Shown here: in pieces, positions 37,515-48,239 of the stretch
Layout: every line of letters starts with the position of its first letter
Position numbering within the stretch: the first letter of the stretch is position 1
NCBI GenBank assembly: GCA_030522415.1
Contig: CM060109.1
Coordinates: 30,835,892 to 30,899,891, forward strand
DNA: 64,000 bases
Direction of reading: 5' to 3'
Source of the DNA: Channallabes apus
Lineage: Eukaryota > Chordata > Actinopteri > Siluriformes > Clariidae
Position numbers and translations under genes: made by a program
The notes under the pieces: generated by a model
What the model was told of the DNA's origin: nothing
Databases searched by the model: none
Seen by the model: only the letters and a program-made list of their open reading frames with translations

Positions 37515-39605
37515 GTAGAATTTAGTTTTAGTTAAAGAGACACCATTATGTTTAATCTTGTTCCATTAGAAGCCCTCCACAATTAAAATATTACTCAGTT
37601 TAGGAACAGATGCTCTAAACTGAAGGTTCACAGAATTAGTACTTAAATTAGATCACAAAGCCTATCGTGTCCAGTTTCAGAAGTCCTTTCGAACATCACA
37701 TCAACATATGTAAAGTTTGCCAATGTAAATGAGGACAACATATTTATGTGATATCTTGTCTAAAATTTCAATATGGTGTCAGGAACAAGCTATAACTCAT
37801 CAACAGCAAAAGAAGAATATTTATGAAATCTTGTGATTTAGCTACTTCATGTTGTCAAATATTAATTTGTGTTGTCAAATGTAATTAACTTGTGCTCACA
37901 TAAACTCGTTAAAACATTCCTTTCATCTTCACTGGTATTGAAATAGGTCTCACATGATTACAAATTAATATAACAAAGTTATTACAATCCATTAGAACCA
38001 TGTCTACCTGACATTCCCTTATGATGACGCTTTGGACTGGTAGCTTTTCAATTATGTTAACATGTTTAAATAAAGTTATTACAGCAGGATGACATTTCAA
38101 TACCCTGTCAGGCCATCATGATTGGAACAGAATATTAGTTTCTTTAAGGAAGTGAAAAGGACAGAGGTGAAATTAAGGTGTCCTATATAGATCCACATCA
38201 ATGACATATAATATTGATATATAATACTAGATTTCTGTTTATTAATGTATATGCACTTCACCTTCTATTTTGGTAATAAAGAAAGATATGTTCTGGTGAT
38301 ATGGTCTTATATAAGTGTAAGATCTGGAATAAGTGTAAGTAATTTCATTTGTAGCTTTTACTGCATCCAAGCCCAGTGAAAAAGTCAAATTTCTATTAAT
38401 AAAGATTAAATGCTACCTTACTACATTGCACTTTTGTAGGCTATAGTTGTAATTTTTTCCTTTTATATCTTGACCAACTAAATAAAAAAAAAAGAACTCT
38501 ACATGGATTCAGTTAAGAGTTATGGAATGGGAAGGTAAGATTATTTAATTGCCAATTAATCTTGACCTGCCCAGCAATTAATTAATAGTAATTATCAAGG
38601 AGTGTTTAATAGTTATGAAGATATTGGTTTGTTAAGTAAAAATTGCTTAATTATGAGTACTTATAAATTAATAGTGAATAATAATATATCAATCATATGC
38701 ATAATAATTCCAGGATGTATTTATGACTATTATTATGTTCTATTATTTTATGACTAGCAAGAAGAAGAAAATAAAAAAGTAGAAGGAATTTTTTTTTATT
38801 GTTGAACCTTTTCACTGCTTGCACATTATGTCTCATAAATTTTCAGAGTAAAAAAAAATTAAATGGTTACTGAAGATATTTCTATGTAAAGTGCTTGTCA
38901 TTCCTCCTACTACTTTGTTTTATTAACCTTGGGAGCACCTGCACCAAATGCATTTGGAAGCTGCTCACCCTAATTCTGTGTTCCTTGTGCTTTACTTGCT
39001 GTCAGTTGTGATCAGTACTTCGGGAAGCATGCTTTTTTTTGTGCTTGCTGAAGAACCCTTTACTTCCCCTGCCACAATCTTGTGCTCTTTTCTTAATGCC
39101 TCACAAAAGGGATGAGTAGTGTCATGAATATGCAGAAGAAGGGGACGAATACCCTCCAGGCTTAATAAAAGGACGCATTAGGCTCCTCTAATTAAATTCC
39201 CTTTTCTACATGCCCATTGTGAGAACATGATCACATTCTTTATGACCAGGCTAAGCTTAAGTAGCAGCACTGTCTCAGTGCTGTTTGTCAAATAAAATCA
39301 TTTATGAAAAATATGCCATCACAGGCACTGTAAGTAAATTCCAACCTGTTGTAAATATCCAGAATGACTTGATTTAAATGCATTGAATATTGAATAGCAC
39401 CGCTGTTTATGCTAGGCATATGTGATACTTAATCCTTTGTAATAGCCTCAGGAAAACCAGCATCTTGCATATCCTGATTAACCGATACATTTTTACCCAA
39501 CTATTGTTAAGAAATAAGAAGCATTAATCATTGGAAGCTAAGTAAACGTGTTTTAATAAGTAAAATAAGACTTTGTAATGCAGTATTTTTACATTCCATT
39601 AGTTA
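37515..39605. other. Gene-free AT-rich stretch
   Basis: No exon, transposon end or RNA gene recognised on either strand. Confidence 0.4.
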
Positions 39606-39612
39606 GGAAATA

Positions 39613-39967
39613 CAGTGGAACCTCGGATTACGAGCATAATTCGTTCCGGAAGCGGGCTCGTATTCCAAAACACTCGTAAACCAAATGTAATTTTAACATA
39701 AGAAATAATGGAAACATAAATTATTCGTTCTATAGCCCAAAAAAATAAAGACATAAAAATAAGTAATACAAAACAAATTAACCTGCACTTTACCTTTCAA
39801 AAAAGTAAAAAATAAATCCCGACAGATAAGTGTTTCCGTTTGTGCGTGCAGGCGCTCTGTGTGTGTGTGTGTGTGTGAGGCTAGAGTAAGTGCAGACTCT
39901 TGCTTTCAGCCCCTCCTGTCTCCCCCTTCTCATCTTACACAGTAAAACTTTCTCCTTTTGTCTGAAT

Positions 39968-40018
<51 letters not shown>

Positions 40019-41040
40019 TAACGGAAAGACTGTTGTTCTCCCCTAAATTATTAAAGGTTCTCTGCTTTATTTTAATGTTGCTTGCGACAGCGTAAAAGCT
40101 CGTTAATTCATGCTCGTGTAATGATGAGATGGACAAACTGGTCGATGCCCGTTCTTTTATTTTCTGCCTTGTCGGGCTATACAGTAGTACAAACTTTCGG
40201 GGGGGATCCTGCACTTAAATCCAACTGAAAAACTACTGAAGAAAAAAACTCAGGCTCTATATCCACCTTACATCTCGCATTCGCGGTCACACACACCGGA
40301 CTGCATTACCCACAATGCATCTCCCGCACTGGACTACACTTCCATAAACAGCGGTCATAAATCAACGTCTCTCTCCCGCTACACTGTTTTACCTGAAAAA
40401 TTTGCAAAAATCATCGCAAATGACACTCGTATGAGCGCAAACTAACAGAATAACTGCTGTAAAGTAAAACAAACAAATGAACCAGCACCTTACCTCTGAG
40501 CTGAGTTTCTTCGGAGAGCAGAGCGTGTGTGTCTCGTGTGTGTGCGTGTTTGCCGGCTGTGTGTGAATCCCCCTTCAGAAACACAGTGTCAAATTACGCT
40601 TACGCACAGACAGACACACACACACACCGCTATTAGCTGAGGTAGAAAATTTATTTTTAACCTCTGTATTGAGAATTTCTTTTGCTTTACTCGCGCGCAC
40701 ACACGTGTGTTATAAGAAACAGTACACGCGCTGTACACACGCGCTTCCGAACACAAAAAAAAATAAGTTTTACACACACACTGGGTCACAGTGTTATAGT
40801 AAACAGTACACACGTGCACGGATGTTGATTATACCAGTAAGAGACGAGCACTAAGACCCAGGAGAGACGATTACCCACAATTATATATTACGTCAAAACA
40901 AGAAGCGCATGCGTGATACGTGATACTCGGTGCTCGTAAACCAAGACAACGCTCGTTTTTAAGTCAAAATTTATTAAAAATCTTTGCTCGTCTTGCAGGA
41001 CACTCGTAAACCGCGTTACTCGTAATCCGAGGTACCACTG
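39613..41040 (-). mobile_element. CAGTGGAACCT MITE family, copy 3 (1428 bp, complete)
   Basis: It starts CAGTGGAACCTCGGATTACG after TA (39611-39612) and ends with the inverse TAATCCGAGGTACCACTG before TA (41041-41042). Relative to copy 2 it is inverted: its left end has CTCGTATTCCAAAACACTCG and its right end AAGTCAAAATTTATTAAAAA. It carries a (CA)n array at 39968-40017 and a GC-richer core (40240-40560), but only one arm of the palindrome seen in copy 2 (GCACTAAGACCCAGGAGAGA near 40849-40868). No transposase ORF. Confidence 0.8.
39968..40017. repeat. (AC)n microsatellite within the MITE
   Basis: About 25 AC units. Confidence 0.95.
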
Positions 41041-41419
41041 TACAGGACATCTCACTCAATCATAAAACTATTTTTTGACCTTTGCTTTCCATCATAAGCG
41101 CAGAGCAAGAAGATCAGTCATCCGAGCATACTGCTTACAGTGGCACGGTGTATGCCAACAATAATGCACAGCAAATTAGAAAAGGATCAGGAGGAGGGGG
41201 GCTACTGGATGACTTTAACAAGTAACCTTTCTAATGATACTTGCTTTTGCCTCCTTTTGAAGATTTTGCGGAAATGTGACATTGCAAAAACTGATTGATC
41301 TTTTGCACTGTTACAGTATTTTTACCTTTTTTTTCTTCACTAGGGCAGTTGTTGCAGAGTTACTAAAGAACAGTCACTATACTTAGACACAAAATAATAT
41401 TTTTTTTTATTATACAAGT

Positions 41420-41663
41420 TGATTATACAAGTGAAGCACGCACAGTGAGACTAAGCATGGAAGATGATTACCCACAATCCCACAGCAAGAAGTACCCTTC
41501 GCTCAATTTTGATCATGTGACACTCGGTAGACAAAGCATCTATGTACTACAGTACTCGTATATCAAGACCTCACTCGTTTACCTATTTAAATTTATCTAA
41601 AAAATTTTGCTCATCTTACAAAACACTCGCAGACCAAGTTACTCGCAATACATATTTCCACTG
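41420..41663 (-). mobile_element. CAGTGGAACCT MITE family, copy 4 (end fragment)
   Basis: GATGATTACCCACAATCCCA, AGCAAGAAGTACCC, TGACACTCGGTAGAC, then AAACACTCGCAGACCAAGTT and ATTTCCACTG before a TA. It is similar to the right third of copy 3, and the left part is missing. It lies about 380 bp from copy 3 in the same orientation. Confidence 0.65.
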
Positions 41664-42200
41664 TACTTTACAACTTAAATACAAAAAGCGATTTTCTTTT
41701 TCTTTTAAAATTTTATATTTGAAAAAAATCACTAAAGGCTAACTTAACAGAAAGCTTTTATAAAGAAGAAATGCATCCATGGATGTAATGCATCCATCCG
41801 GTGATTCAATCCACAGGGGCTATAAAAACCAGGAATTATGCATGAGCAAACACACCCTGTTGCTTTTGTTTAATGCTGTTTCTTTGTTTGAGTCTAAAAA
41901 AAAAACATAAAATATGTGTATGTCAATGATACCAGTGGGTAGTAGAAGTAAATAAAAATATGCAGCTTATATGTTTTGCCACTGTCTTCTGTCACATTTT
42001 ACATAGAATGTAGTTGTATGTGGATCTTGGCCTTATGGTGAGTTTCCCCATCCTTCAAGTTTCAGGGACACCGTTATATATTTGCACAAAATTTCTCCCA
42101 CAGTATTCTATTTCCTTTTACCTTTAAAAATGTCAAATAAAAAGTCAAAATGTCACAATCTCTCTCTCTTTCTCACACATACATACGCATGCACACACAC

Positions 42201-42202
<2 letters not shown>

Positions 42203-42258
<56 letters not shown>

Positions 42259-42278
42259 AAACTATATATAAAACCTAT

Positions 42279-42372
<94 letters not shown>

Positions 42373-42375
42373 TAC
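42203..42375. repeat. Two (TA)n arrays and a (CA)n array
   Basis: TA array 42205-42250, a 35-bp spacer, TA array 42285-42341, then about 14 CA units. It abuts the LINE relic on the right. Confidence 0.95.
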
Positions 42376-42389
42376 ACTGATCAGTTTGG

Positions 42390-43710
42390 CTTCACAAAAA
42401 GGCTGTTGTGAGAGAAGCACAGCGGGCATTTGTATTGCCCTAAGGAAGAGGTACATCACTTCCTGCACAACACCCTGAGCGATCGAGACAGAGAGCAAGA
42501 GCTAGGGTCACAGACAGCCCTCTTGAAGGTACCAGTACCACTACTGGAGTTCAACACTTCAGAACCCACCAAGTTCAAAAGGTGGTACCAGCAGCCAGAG
42601 CGAGTTCTGCTCCAGGTCCCAGTCAAGTACCTATAAGGTGTACAAGTGCTGTGCAGGACTCCTTCAAATTCTTTGGAAGATTCTCAGAGTGATTTGGCGA
42701 AGAGGGATCATTGCAGAACAGTGGAGGGCATCTGGATCCCTGAGGAGGAGAATTCAACAAAACTGGAGCAGTTCCAATCCATCTCACTCCTCAGTGTGGA
42801 GGGCAAGAATTTCTTTAGCATTTTAGCTAGAAGGGTGACAGACTTCCTACTTAAAAATGAGTATATCTAAACATCGGTACAGAAGGGCGGCATTCCCGGA
42901 GTGGCAGGGTGCCTGGAACATACCGGAGTCGTCACACAACTGATGAGGCAAGCATGTGAGGGAAATGGGGATTTAGCTGTGCTTTGGCTGGATTGTCAAT
43001 CCCCGACAAGCTGGTTGAGACGACTCTAGACCGACACCATATACCTTGTAAGATCAAGGATCTCATCCTGGATTATTACAGTAACATTCAGGCTGAGAGT
43101 TACATCAGGGAGCATTACATCAAACTGGCACCGGCTCGAGAAAGGCATCATTGCTGGCTGTATAATTTCTGTAACCGTTTTTGCTCTTGCGATGAATATG
43201 TTGGTCAAGGCTGCTGAAACGGAGTGTAGAGGCCCCCTGTCCAAGTCTGGGATCTGGCAGCCCTCGATCAGAGCCTTTATAGATGACTTGACAGTCACCA
43301 CTACCTCAGTGCCTGGGTGCAGGTGGATTCTTCTCTCCTTCTTCTGAAGAGAGGGAAAGTGGTGGACAAGTTTTGCTTCTCAGTCGATGGCGTAGTAATA
43401 CCATCAATCAACGAGAAACCAGTCACTAACCTAGGTAAGGTTTTTAACTGCTGCCTCAGAGACACCGTCAGTCCAGACAACTATTAAGAAGCTTGAAGCT
43501 TGAGTGTCGGCAGTAGCTAAGTCTGGTTTACCTGGCAGATTCAAGGCATGGATATACCAGCATGGCATGTTGCCACGGATCCTTTGGCCGATGTTGATGT
43601 ATGAAGTGTCTATATCTACAGTAGAGACCCTGGAGAGGAAGATCAGCTGCCATCTCCGAAGATGGTTTGGCCAGTCTTACTAGTGTACCACTGCATGGCA
43701 GGAGCAATAA
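42390..43710 (+). pseudogene. Non-LTR retrotransposon reverse-transcriptase relic
   Basis: Translation across all three plus frames gives an ordered RT: WIPEEENSTKLEQFQSISLL (42735 on), SVEGKNFFSILARRVTDFLL, QKGGIPGVAGCLEHTGVVTQ, LAVLWLDC (motif A Asp, near 42980), HRLEKGIIAGCIISVTVFAL, AMNMLVKAAETECRGPLSKS, RAFIDDLTVTTTSVPGCRWI (FIDD is the YxDD catalytic box, 43276-43287), then KVVDKFCFSVDGVVIPSINE and KPVTNLGKVFNCCLRDTVS. There are several stops and frameshifts, and about 25 residues are missing after the catalytic box. I recognise the type as a LINE-like RT found in fish and invertebrate genomes but cannot name the clade. No endonuclease and no 3' tail are seen. Confidence 0.7.
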
Positions 43711-44089
43711 GATGTCACTTTTAAATGATTTAGATCATCAAACATTGTGAAACGGGGAGGGGATTAACACAAATACTGAAGGTTGTTGTTTATAGAATGG
43801 AAGAGAGTCAATTGTATTGACATCTATAGAAAGTTTATTCCACCACCTACAATACAGTAGGTGCCAGGACAAAAAAAAAACAGTCTAGTCTACAGTAGTG
43901 TTCATGTTACACAAAGATAACCTAGGTAAATACAAAATGTCTTTTTAAAATTAATATTTTAATTTATTAAAGGAAAAAAGCCAACCAAATCTACTGGGCC
44001 CTATGTAACTACTAAAAAACTAGTTGTTAAATCATGAATGAACTATACTATTGGAAAGCTGTGTTAAATTTCACTTACCACAATCAAGT

Positions 44090-44310
44090 CTGAATACTGC
44101 CAGCCCTTTGAATCAAGAAATCACTTAAAGAGAACCAGAGTCTGATAAAGTGCAGGCTAAAATATCTCAAAAAGCAACACAATTTAAAGAAATGAAAGAA
44201 CAGATGACAAACAAAGTATCCGACGTGTATCAGTCTGTAAAGGATTACCAAGACATTTCTAAGGATTTGGGACTTCAGCAGGCCGCAGTGAGAGCAATTA
44301 TCAGTGTAGG
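44090..44310 (+). pseudogene. Tc1-family transposase, N-terminal relic related to family 1
   Basis: The frame from 44150 gives FKEMKEQMTNKVSDVYQSVK then DISKDLGLQQAAVRAII, which lines up with residues 5-46 of the intact transposase at 54395-55417 (TKEIQEQMRTKVIEIYQSGK, AISKALGLQRTTVRAII). The leader (CAATCAAGTCTGAATACTGC, AATCAAGAAATCACTTAAAG) also matches the leader of that element. It breaks off after the first helix-turn-helix. Confidence 0.75.
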
Positions 44311-44344
44311 TGTCTGGGCTTACTCTCCATAGAGTGAAGACCTA

Positions 44345-45395
44345 GACAATCTGAAACCTAGAACAGCCTTGAAGTTGAGGGACTGCTTTTCCAAATTCAG
44401 AGGAACTAGTTTAAGTAGTCTGGGGTGCCTTAAAAGGATGCCCCATGGACTGCTCCCATTAGAGCTGTGTCAGACATGTCCCAGTAGAAGGAGACCCTGT
44501 TGCAGACCCTGGACGCACTTGGGGAGATTATACTGTATCTCACTTTTGTCTAGTATCTGGGATCTTGTGGTAGGAGGTGTAATCTCTGACTGAGAATAGA
44601 GAAATTTGGACTCTCATTCTCAGCATTTTGCCACTGTGACCCCCATCAAAAAAAAAAGCATGAGAAATAGAGCTCTAAATAGACAAATGTTGGACTGATT
44701 TATCATACTAATACAACATACTGTAGAAAACATTGTTTACCCTGCTGATCAGGCTTTAGCATAATTGATCATTAATGATCGTTTAAAAATTAGACTTTGT
44801 TAGCTTGTGTTGATTACGCTCAGTAAAAATGTAACAGACAGCTAATGTTGACAGCTAAATTAAGTCCTCAGCAGTCAAAATAATGTGAATATATTAGACA
44901 CTTATGTTTAATCATGGAAGTTAGATCAGATGTACATTGCAGTGTGCAGCATAAGAGTGCAGTACAAGACCAGGATACCTGGAAGCAAGCGTAAAAGCTA
45001 TATGAAGCAATGAAGGTGGGAGTGCTAAAAAGCCCCAAGCATAATAATAATAATAATAATATATTTTATTTATATATGCAACTTTCTATAATTCCTAAAT
45101 TCAATCAAGAAATTAATTAATAACAGTAGTAAATATAAGTAGAACAATATTAAATAAACCAATTGACAGAGAGTATCACCCAAAAACAGATAAAGTCAGA
45201 TAAAGTGGGATAAGTGTTTCTGTACCCAAAGGTCTTAGCATATTATTTGAATTGGAGAGTCTACAAATAAATAAGGTGGCAGATTTTATAAACAGAATCT
45301 AAACCGAATCTATAAACAATTAGAACTACTGTAGCCATGAATTTGGGTGGACCCATATTGGCAGGGGTCTTTATTTAATTTTTTATTTTTTTTTA
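44345..45395. other. Gene-free stretch
   Basis: No coding support. A short (AAT)n run lies at about 45041-45060. Confidence 0.4.
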
Positions 45396-45578
45396 TAATT
45401 GTCACTGTGAGGGTTGCCCACTAGAGGGCACTGTGTTTTAGTTTGAAGTTTTGTTCATAGACTCAGTTTCCCAGAAGGCACCTCAGTCAGGTGACGCGGA
45501 TGCCCACCTAAACTGAGGATGCTCATTAGTCATGTTATAAATACCTGTTTGTTCTGGGAAACTGGGTTGAGCATTGTA

Positions 45579-46903
45579 CAGGTCCTTCTCAAAAAATTTG
45601 CATATTGTGATAAATTTCATTATTTTCTGTAATGTACTGATAAACATTAGACTTTCATATATTTTAGATTCATTACATACAAACTGAAGTAGTTCAAGCC
45701 TTTTATTGTTTTTATATTGATGATTGTGGCATACAGCTCATGAAAACCCAAAATCCCTATCTCAAAAAATTAGCATATTTCATCCGACCAATAAAAGAAA
45801 AGTGTTTTTAATACAAAAAAAGTCAACCTTCAAATAATTATGTTCAGTTATGCACTCAATACTTGGTCGGGAATCCTTTTGCAGATTCTTGTGTCTTGTG
45901 TCTCTCAACTTTCTCTTCACAATATCCCACAGATTCTCTATGGGGTTCAGGTCAGGAGAGTTGGCAGGCCAATTGAGCACAGTAATACCATGGTCAGTAA
46001 ACCATTTACTAGTGGTTTTGGCACTGTGAGCAGGTGCCAGGTCGTGCTGAAAAATTAAATCTTCATCTCCATAAAGCTTTTCAGCAGATGGAAGCATGAA
46101 GTGCTCCAAAATCTCCTGATAGCTAGCTGCATTGACCCTGCCCTTGATAAAACACAGTGAACCAACACCAGCAGCTGACATGGCACCCCAGACCATCACT
46201 GACTATGGGTACTTGACACTGGACTTCAGGCATTTTGGCATTTCCCTCTCCCCAGTCTTCCTCCAGACTCTGGCACCTTGATTTCCGAATGACATGCAAA
46301 ATTTGCAACCTGTAGCCCATTTCCTGCACACGGTGGCTCTGGATGTTTCTACTCCAGACTCAGTCCACTGCTTCCGCAGGTCCCCCAAGGTTTGGAATCG
46401 GTTCTTCTCCACAATCTTCCTCAGGGCCCGGTCACCTCTTCTCGTTGTGCAGCGTTTTCTGCCACACTTTTTCCTTCCCACTGAGGTGCCTTGATACAGC
46501 ACTCTGGGAACAGCCTATTCGTTCAGAAATTTCTTTCTGTGTCTTACCCTCTTGCTTGAGGGTGTCAATGATGGCCTTCTGGACAGCAGTCAGGTCGGCA
46601 GTCTTACCCATGATTGCGGTTTTGAGTAATGAACCAGGCTGGGAGTTTTTAAAAGCCTCAGGAATCTTTTGCAGGTGTTTAGAGTTAATTAGTTGATTCA
46701 GATGATTAGGTTAATAGCTCGTTTAGAGAACCTTTTCATGATATGCTAATTTTTTGAGATAGGGATTTTGGGTTTTCATGAGCTGTATGCCACAATCATC
46801 AATATTAAAACAATAAAAGGCTTGAACTACTTCAGTTGTGTGTAATGAATCTAAAATACATGAAAGTCTAATGTTTATCAGTACATTACAGAAAATAATT
46901 AAC
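45579..46903 (-). mobile_element. Tc1/mariner element, family 4, internally deleted
   Basis: The left tip CAGGTCCTTCTCAAAAAATT follows a TA (45577-45578). An inner direct repeat ATCTCAAAAAATTAGCATAT lies near 45763 and again, inverted, near 46740-46760, so this family too has IR/DR-type ends. The right terminal repeat stops at about 46903 and lacks the outermost 40 bp or so. Confidence 0.85.
45856..46611 (-). pseudogene. Tc1-family transposase, two internal deletions
   Basis: ATG at 46611: MGKTADLTAVQKAIIDTLKQ then EGKTQKEISERIGCSQSAVS (helix-turn-helix). A frameshift follows near 46480. Then GRKKCGRKRCTTRRGDRALR leads to SRATVCRKWATGC, which jumps to KFCMSFGNQGARVWRKTG, skipping about 70 residues that hold the first catalytic Asp. 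A TAG at about 46204 stands where CAG would precede SVMVWGAMSAAGVGSLCF. The second Asp (IFQHDLAPAHSA) and the Glu ([11 protein letters not shown]) are present. After RDTRHKN the sequence jumps to the final residues, missing about 35 more codons. The protein is dead. Both deletions remove whole blocks, as in the family-3 remnant at 16042. Confidence 0.88.
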
Positions 46904-47442
46904 ATGTTTCGTTATTAGTCTGTATAAATATTAATGAGGGCACTACAAACATGTTTAGATCTTAGTCTGTCTAGTCTTCAAGTCTGTCTAGTCTCATTGT
47001 CTGATTAGCTCTTAGTCTGTGTGAGTACTAACCTGTTTAGCAACTAACCTTTAGAGTTCTTAGTCTGTTCCATACCTAGTCTGCTGTGTACCTTGTCTGT
47101 TCATCCCTTGGGTCTCAGGCTACTAGCCTGTTTAGCAACTGGTCTGTTTGGCTACTAGCTAACAGCTAGTAACAGCTAGTAGACCTAGCCAAGCCTGTCT
47201 TGTGTTTGTTTATCCCTTACATGCATAGTCCCTAGTGTTTAGTCCGCTAGTCTGTTTAGTGTGTCTTGTCTCGTCCCATCTGTATTGTATCAGTGTTTGT
47301 AATCCATAGTCTGTGTATGTTTAAGTGTTTTTGAGTTCTCTTTATAGTATGCTCCACATTTTTTAGCCAACTTCTGTTTGTTTGTTTTTTGTTATTAAAG
47401 ACTTTTTGTTTCACCGCATCCCCTCTGCACCTATGCCTCACC

Positions 47443-47640
47443 TTAGGCACTTAGGCATTTGGCAGACGCTCTTATCCAGAGCGACTTACATTTGTATCTC
47501 ATTACGCAACTGAGCAGTTGAGGGTTAAGGGCCTTGCTCAAGGCCCTCAAGGACCCAACAGTGGCAACTTGGTGGTTGTGGGATTTGAACCTGGGATCTT
47601 CCGAACCGTAGTCCAATGCCTTAACCCTGACCTACACCAT
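47443..47640 (+). repeat. Teleost interspersed repeat, TTGGCAGAC type
   Basis: GCATTTGGCAGACGCTCTTA, TCCAGAGCGACTTACATTTG, GGGTTAAGGGCCTTGCTCAA, CCCAACAGTGGCAACTTGGT, GGATTTGAACCTGGGATCTT and CCAATGCCTTAACC. The sequence is well preserved, so this is a recent copy. It is inserted near the 3' end of the LTR-like unit. Confidence 0.7.
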
Positions 47641-47752
47641 CATGCCCACAGTCCAACACCTAGCAGAACGTGACAGCCATCTGATTGCATATTTAAAAAA
47701 AATGTTTAATGTCAGCTGCAGGTTCTTATATTTTAGAGAATTATTATATAGA

Positions 47753-47968
47753 AAACGTCTCGGGTTACTTTGATGTAACCCTGTTCCCTGAAAGGCGGGA
47801 ACGAGATGCTGCGTGAAAACGCTATGGGAAGCCTATGTGCAAGGTTGTGAAGCATCTGTGCAAACACGCCAAAATTTGGCTATATATAACCTCGGTCAGG
47901 TGACGTCATCTGATTAGACGCAGCTGCAGGTTATAAATACTAGTGAGCCGGCGACAAACCTCAGATTA
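47753..47968. repeat. DIRS left (3') inverted terminal repeat
   Basis: It begins AACGTCTCGGGTTACTTTGA. From about 47805 it is the inverse of the right repeat: GATGCTGCGTGAAAACGCTA, GCAAACACGCCAAAATTTGG, CTATATATAACCTCGGTCAG, TGACGTCATCTGATTAGACG, AGTGAGCCGGCGACAAACCT. The outer 50 bp or so (47753-47803) have no partner in the right repeat; their complement is in the internal complementary region. Confidence 0.88.
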
Positions 47969-48002
47969 AACAGACGACAGGTCACGTGCTAGTGCGGCAT
48001 TC

Positions 48003-48109
48003 GGACGCAGCATCTCGTTCCCGCCTTTCAGGGAACGGGGTTACAGCAAAGTAACCCGAGACGTTCTCTTTCAAGGCTACACTCGATGCTGCGTGAAAAT
48101 GCTATGGGA
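48003..48109. repeat. DIRS internal complementary region (bipartite)
   Basis: Positions 48004-48065 are the near-exact reverse complement of the left end (about 47753-47815). Positions 48066-48109 (CTCTTTCAAGGCTACACTCG and on) are the reverse complement of the right end (52656-52700). The two element ends are thus copied side by side in inverted form, as in the proposed template for joining the ends during DIRS replication. Confidence 0.87.
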
Positions 48110-48239
48110 ATGAGAATACCAACGCCGCCGCACTACAGGTGTCTGGACCCCAAGGTTGTGTAGCATGTGGCACAAAGCCAAGAAGGTCTCAGAACTATGC
48201 CTGGGCAGCTAACTCTGGGCTTTCCCTGCGCCCGGAGTA

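Larger units (their letters stand above)
45400..47675 (+). mobile_element. Probable solo LTR, interrupted by two later insertions
   Basis: It begins TGTCACTGTGAGGGTTGCCC and ends AGCAGAACGTGACA, so it has TG...CA ends with a short TGTCAC/GTGACA inverted repeat, as LTRs do. Inside are a TATA-like TTATAAATA near 45536, a long CT/TAGTCTGT-rich stretch (46910-47300), a TTATTAAAG polyadenylation-like signal near 47391 and a TTTTTGTTTCACCGCATCC R/U5-like end. Subtracting the Tc1 (45579-46903) and the short repeat (47443-47640) leaves about 750 bp. No matching flanking duplication is visible (ATAAT versus GCCAT). A Gypsy-type assignment is inference. Confidence 0.5.

Noticed and set aside
47753..48110. 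CRISPR-like or regulatory RNA interpretation of the repeated GGGAACGAGATGC wording
   Set aside because: The repeats are explained by DIRS terminal and internal complementary repeats; there is no regular repeat-spacer array, and the genome is vertebrate.
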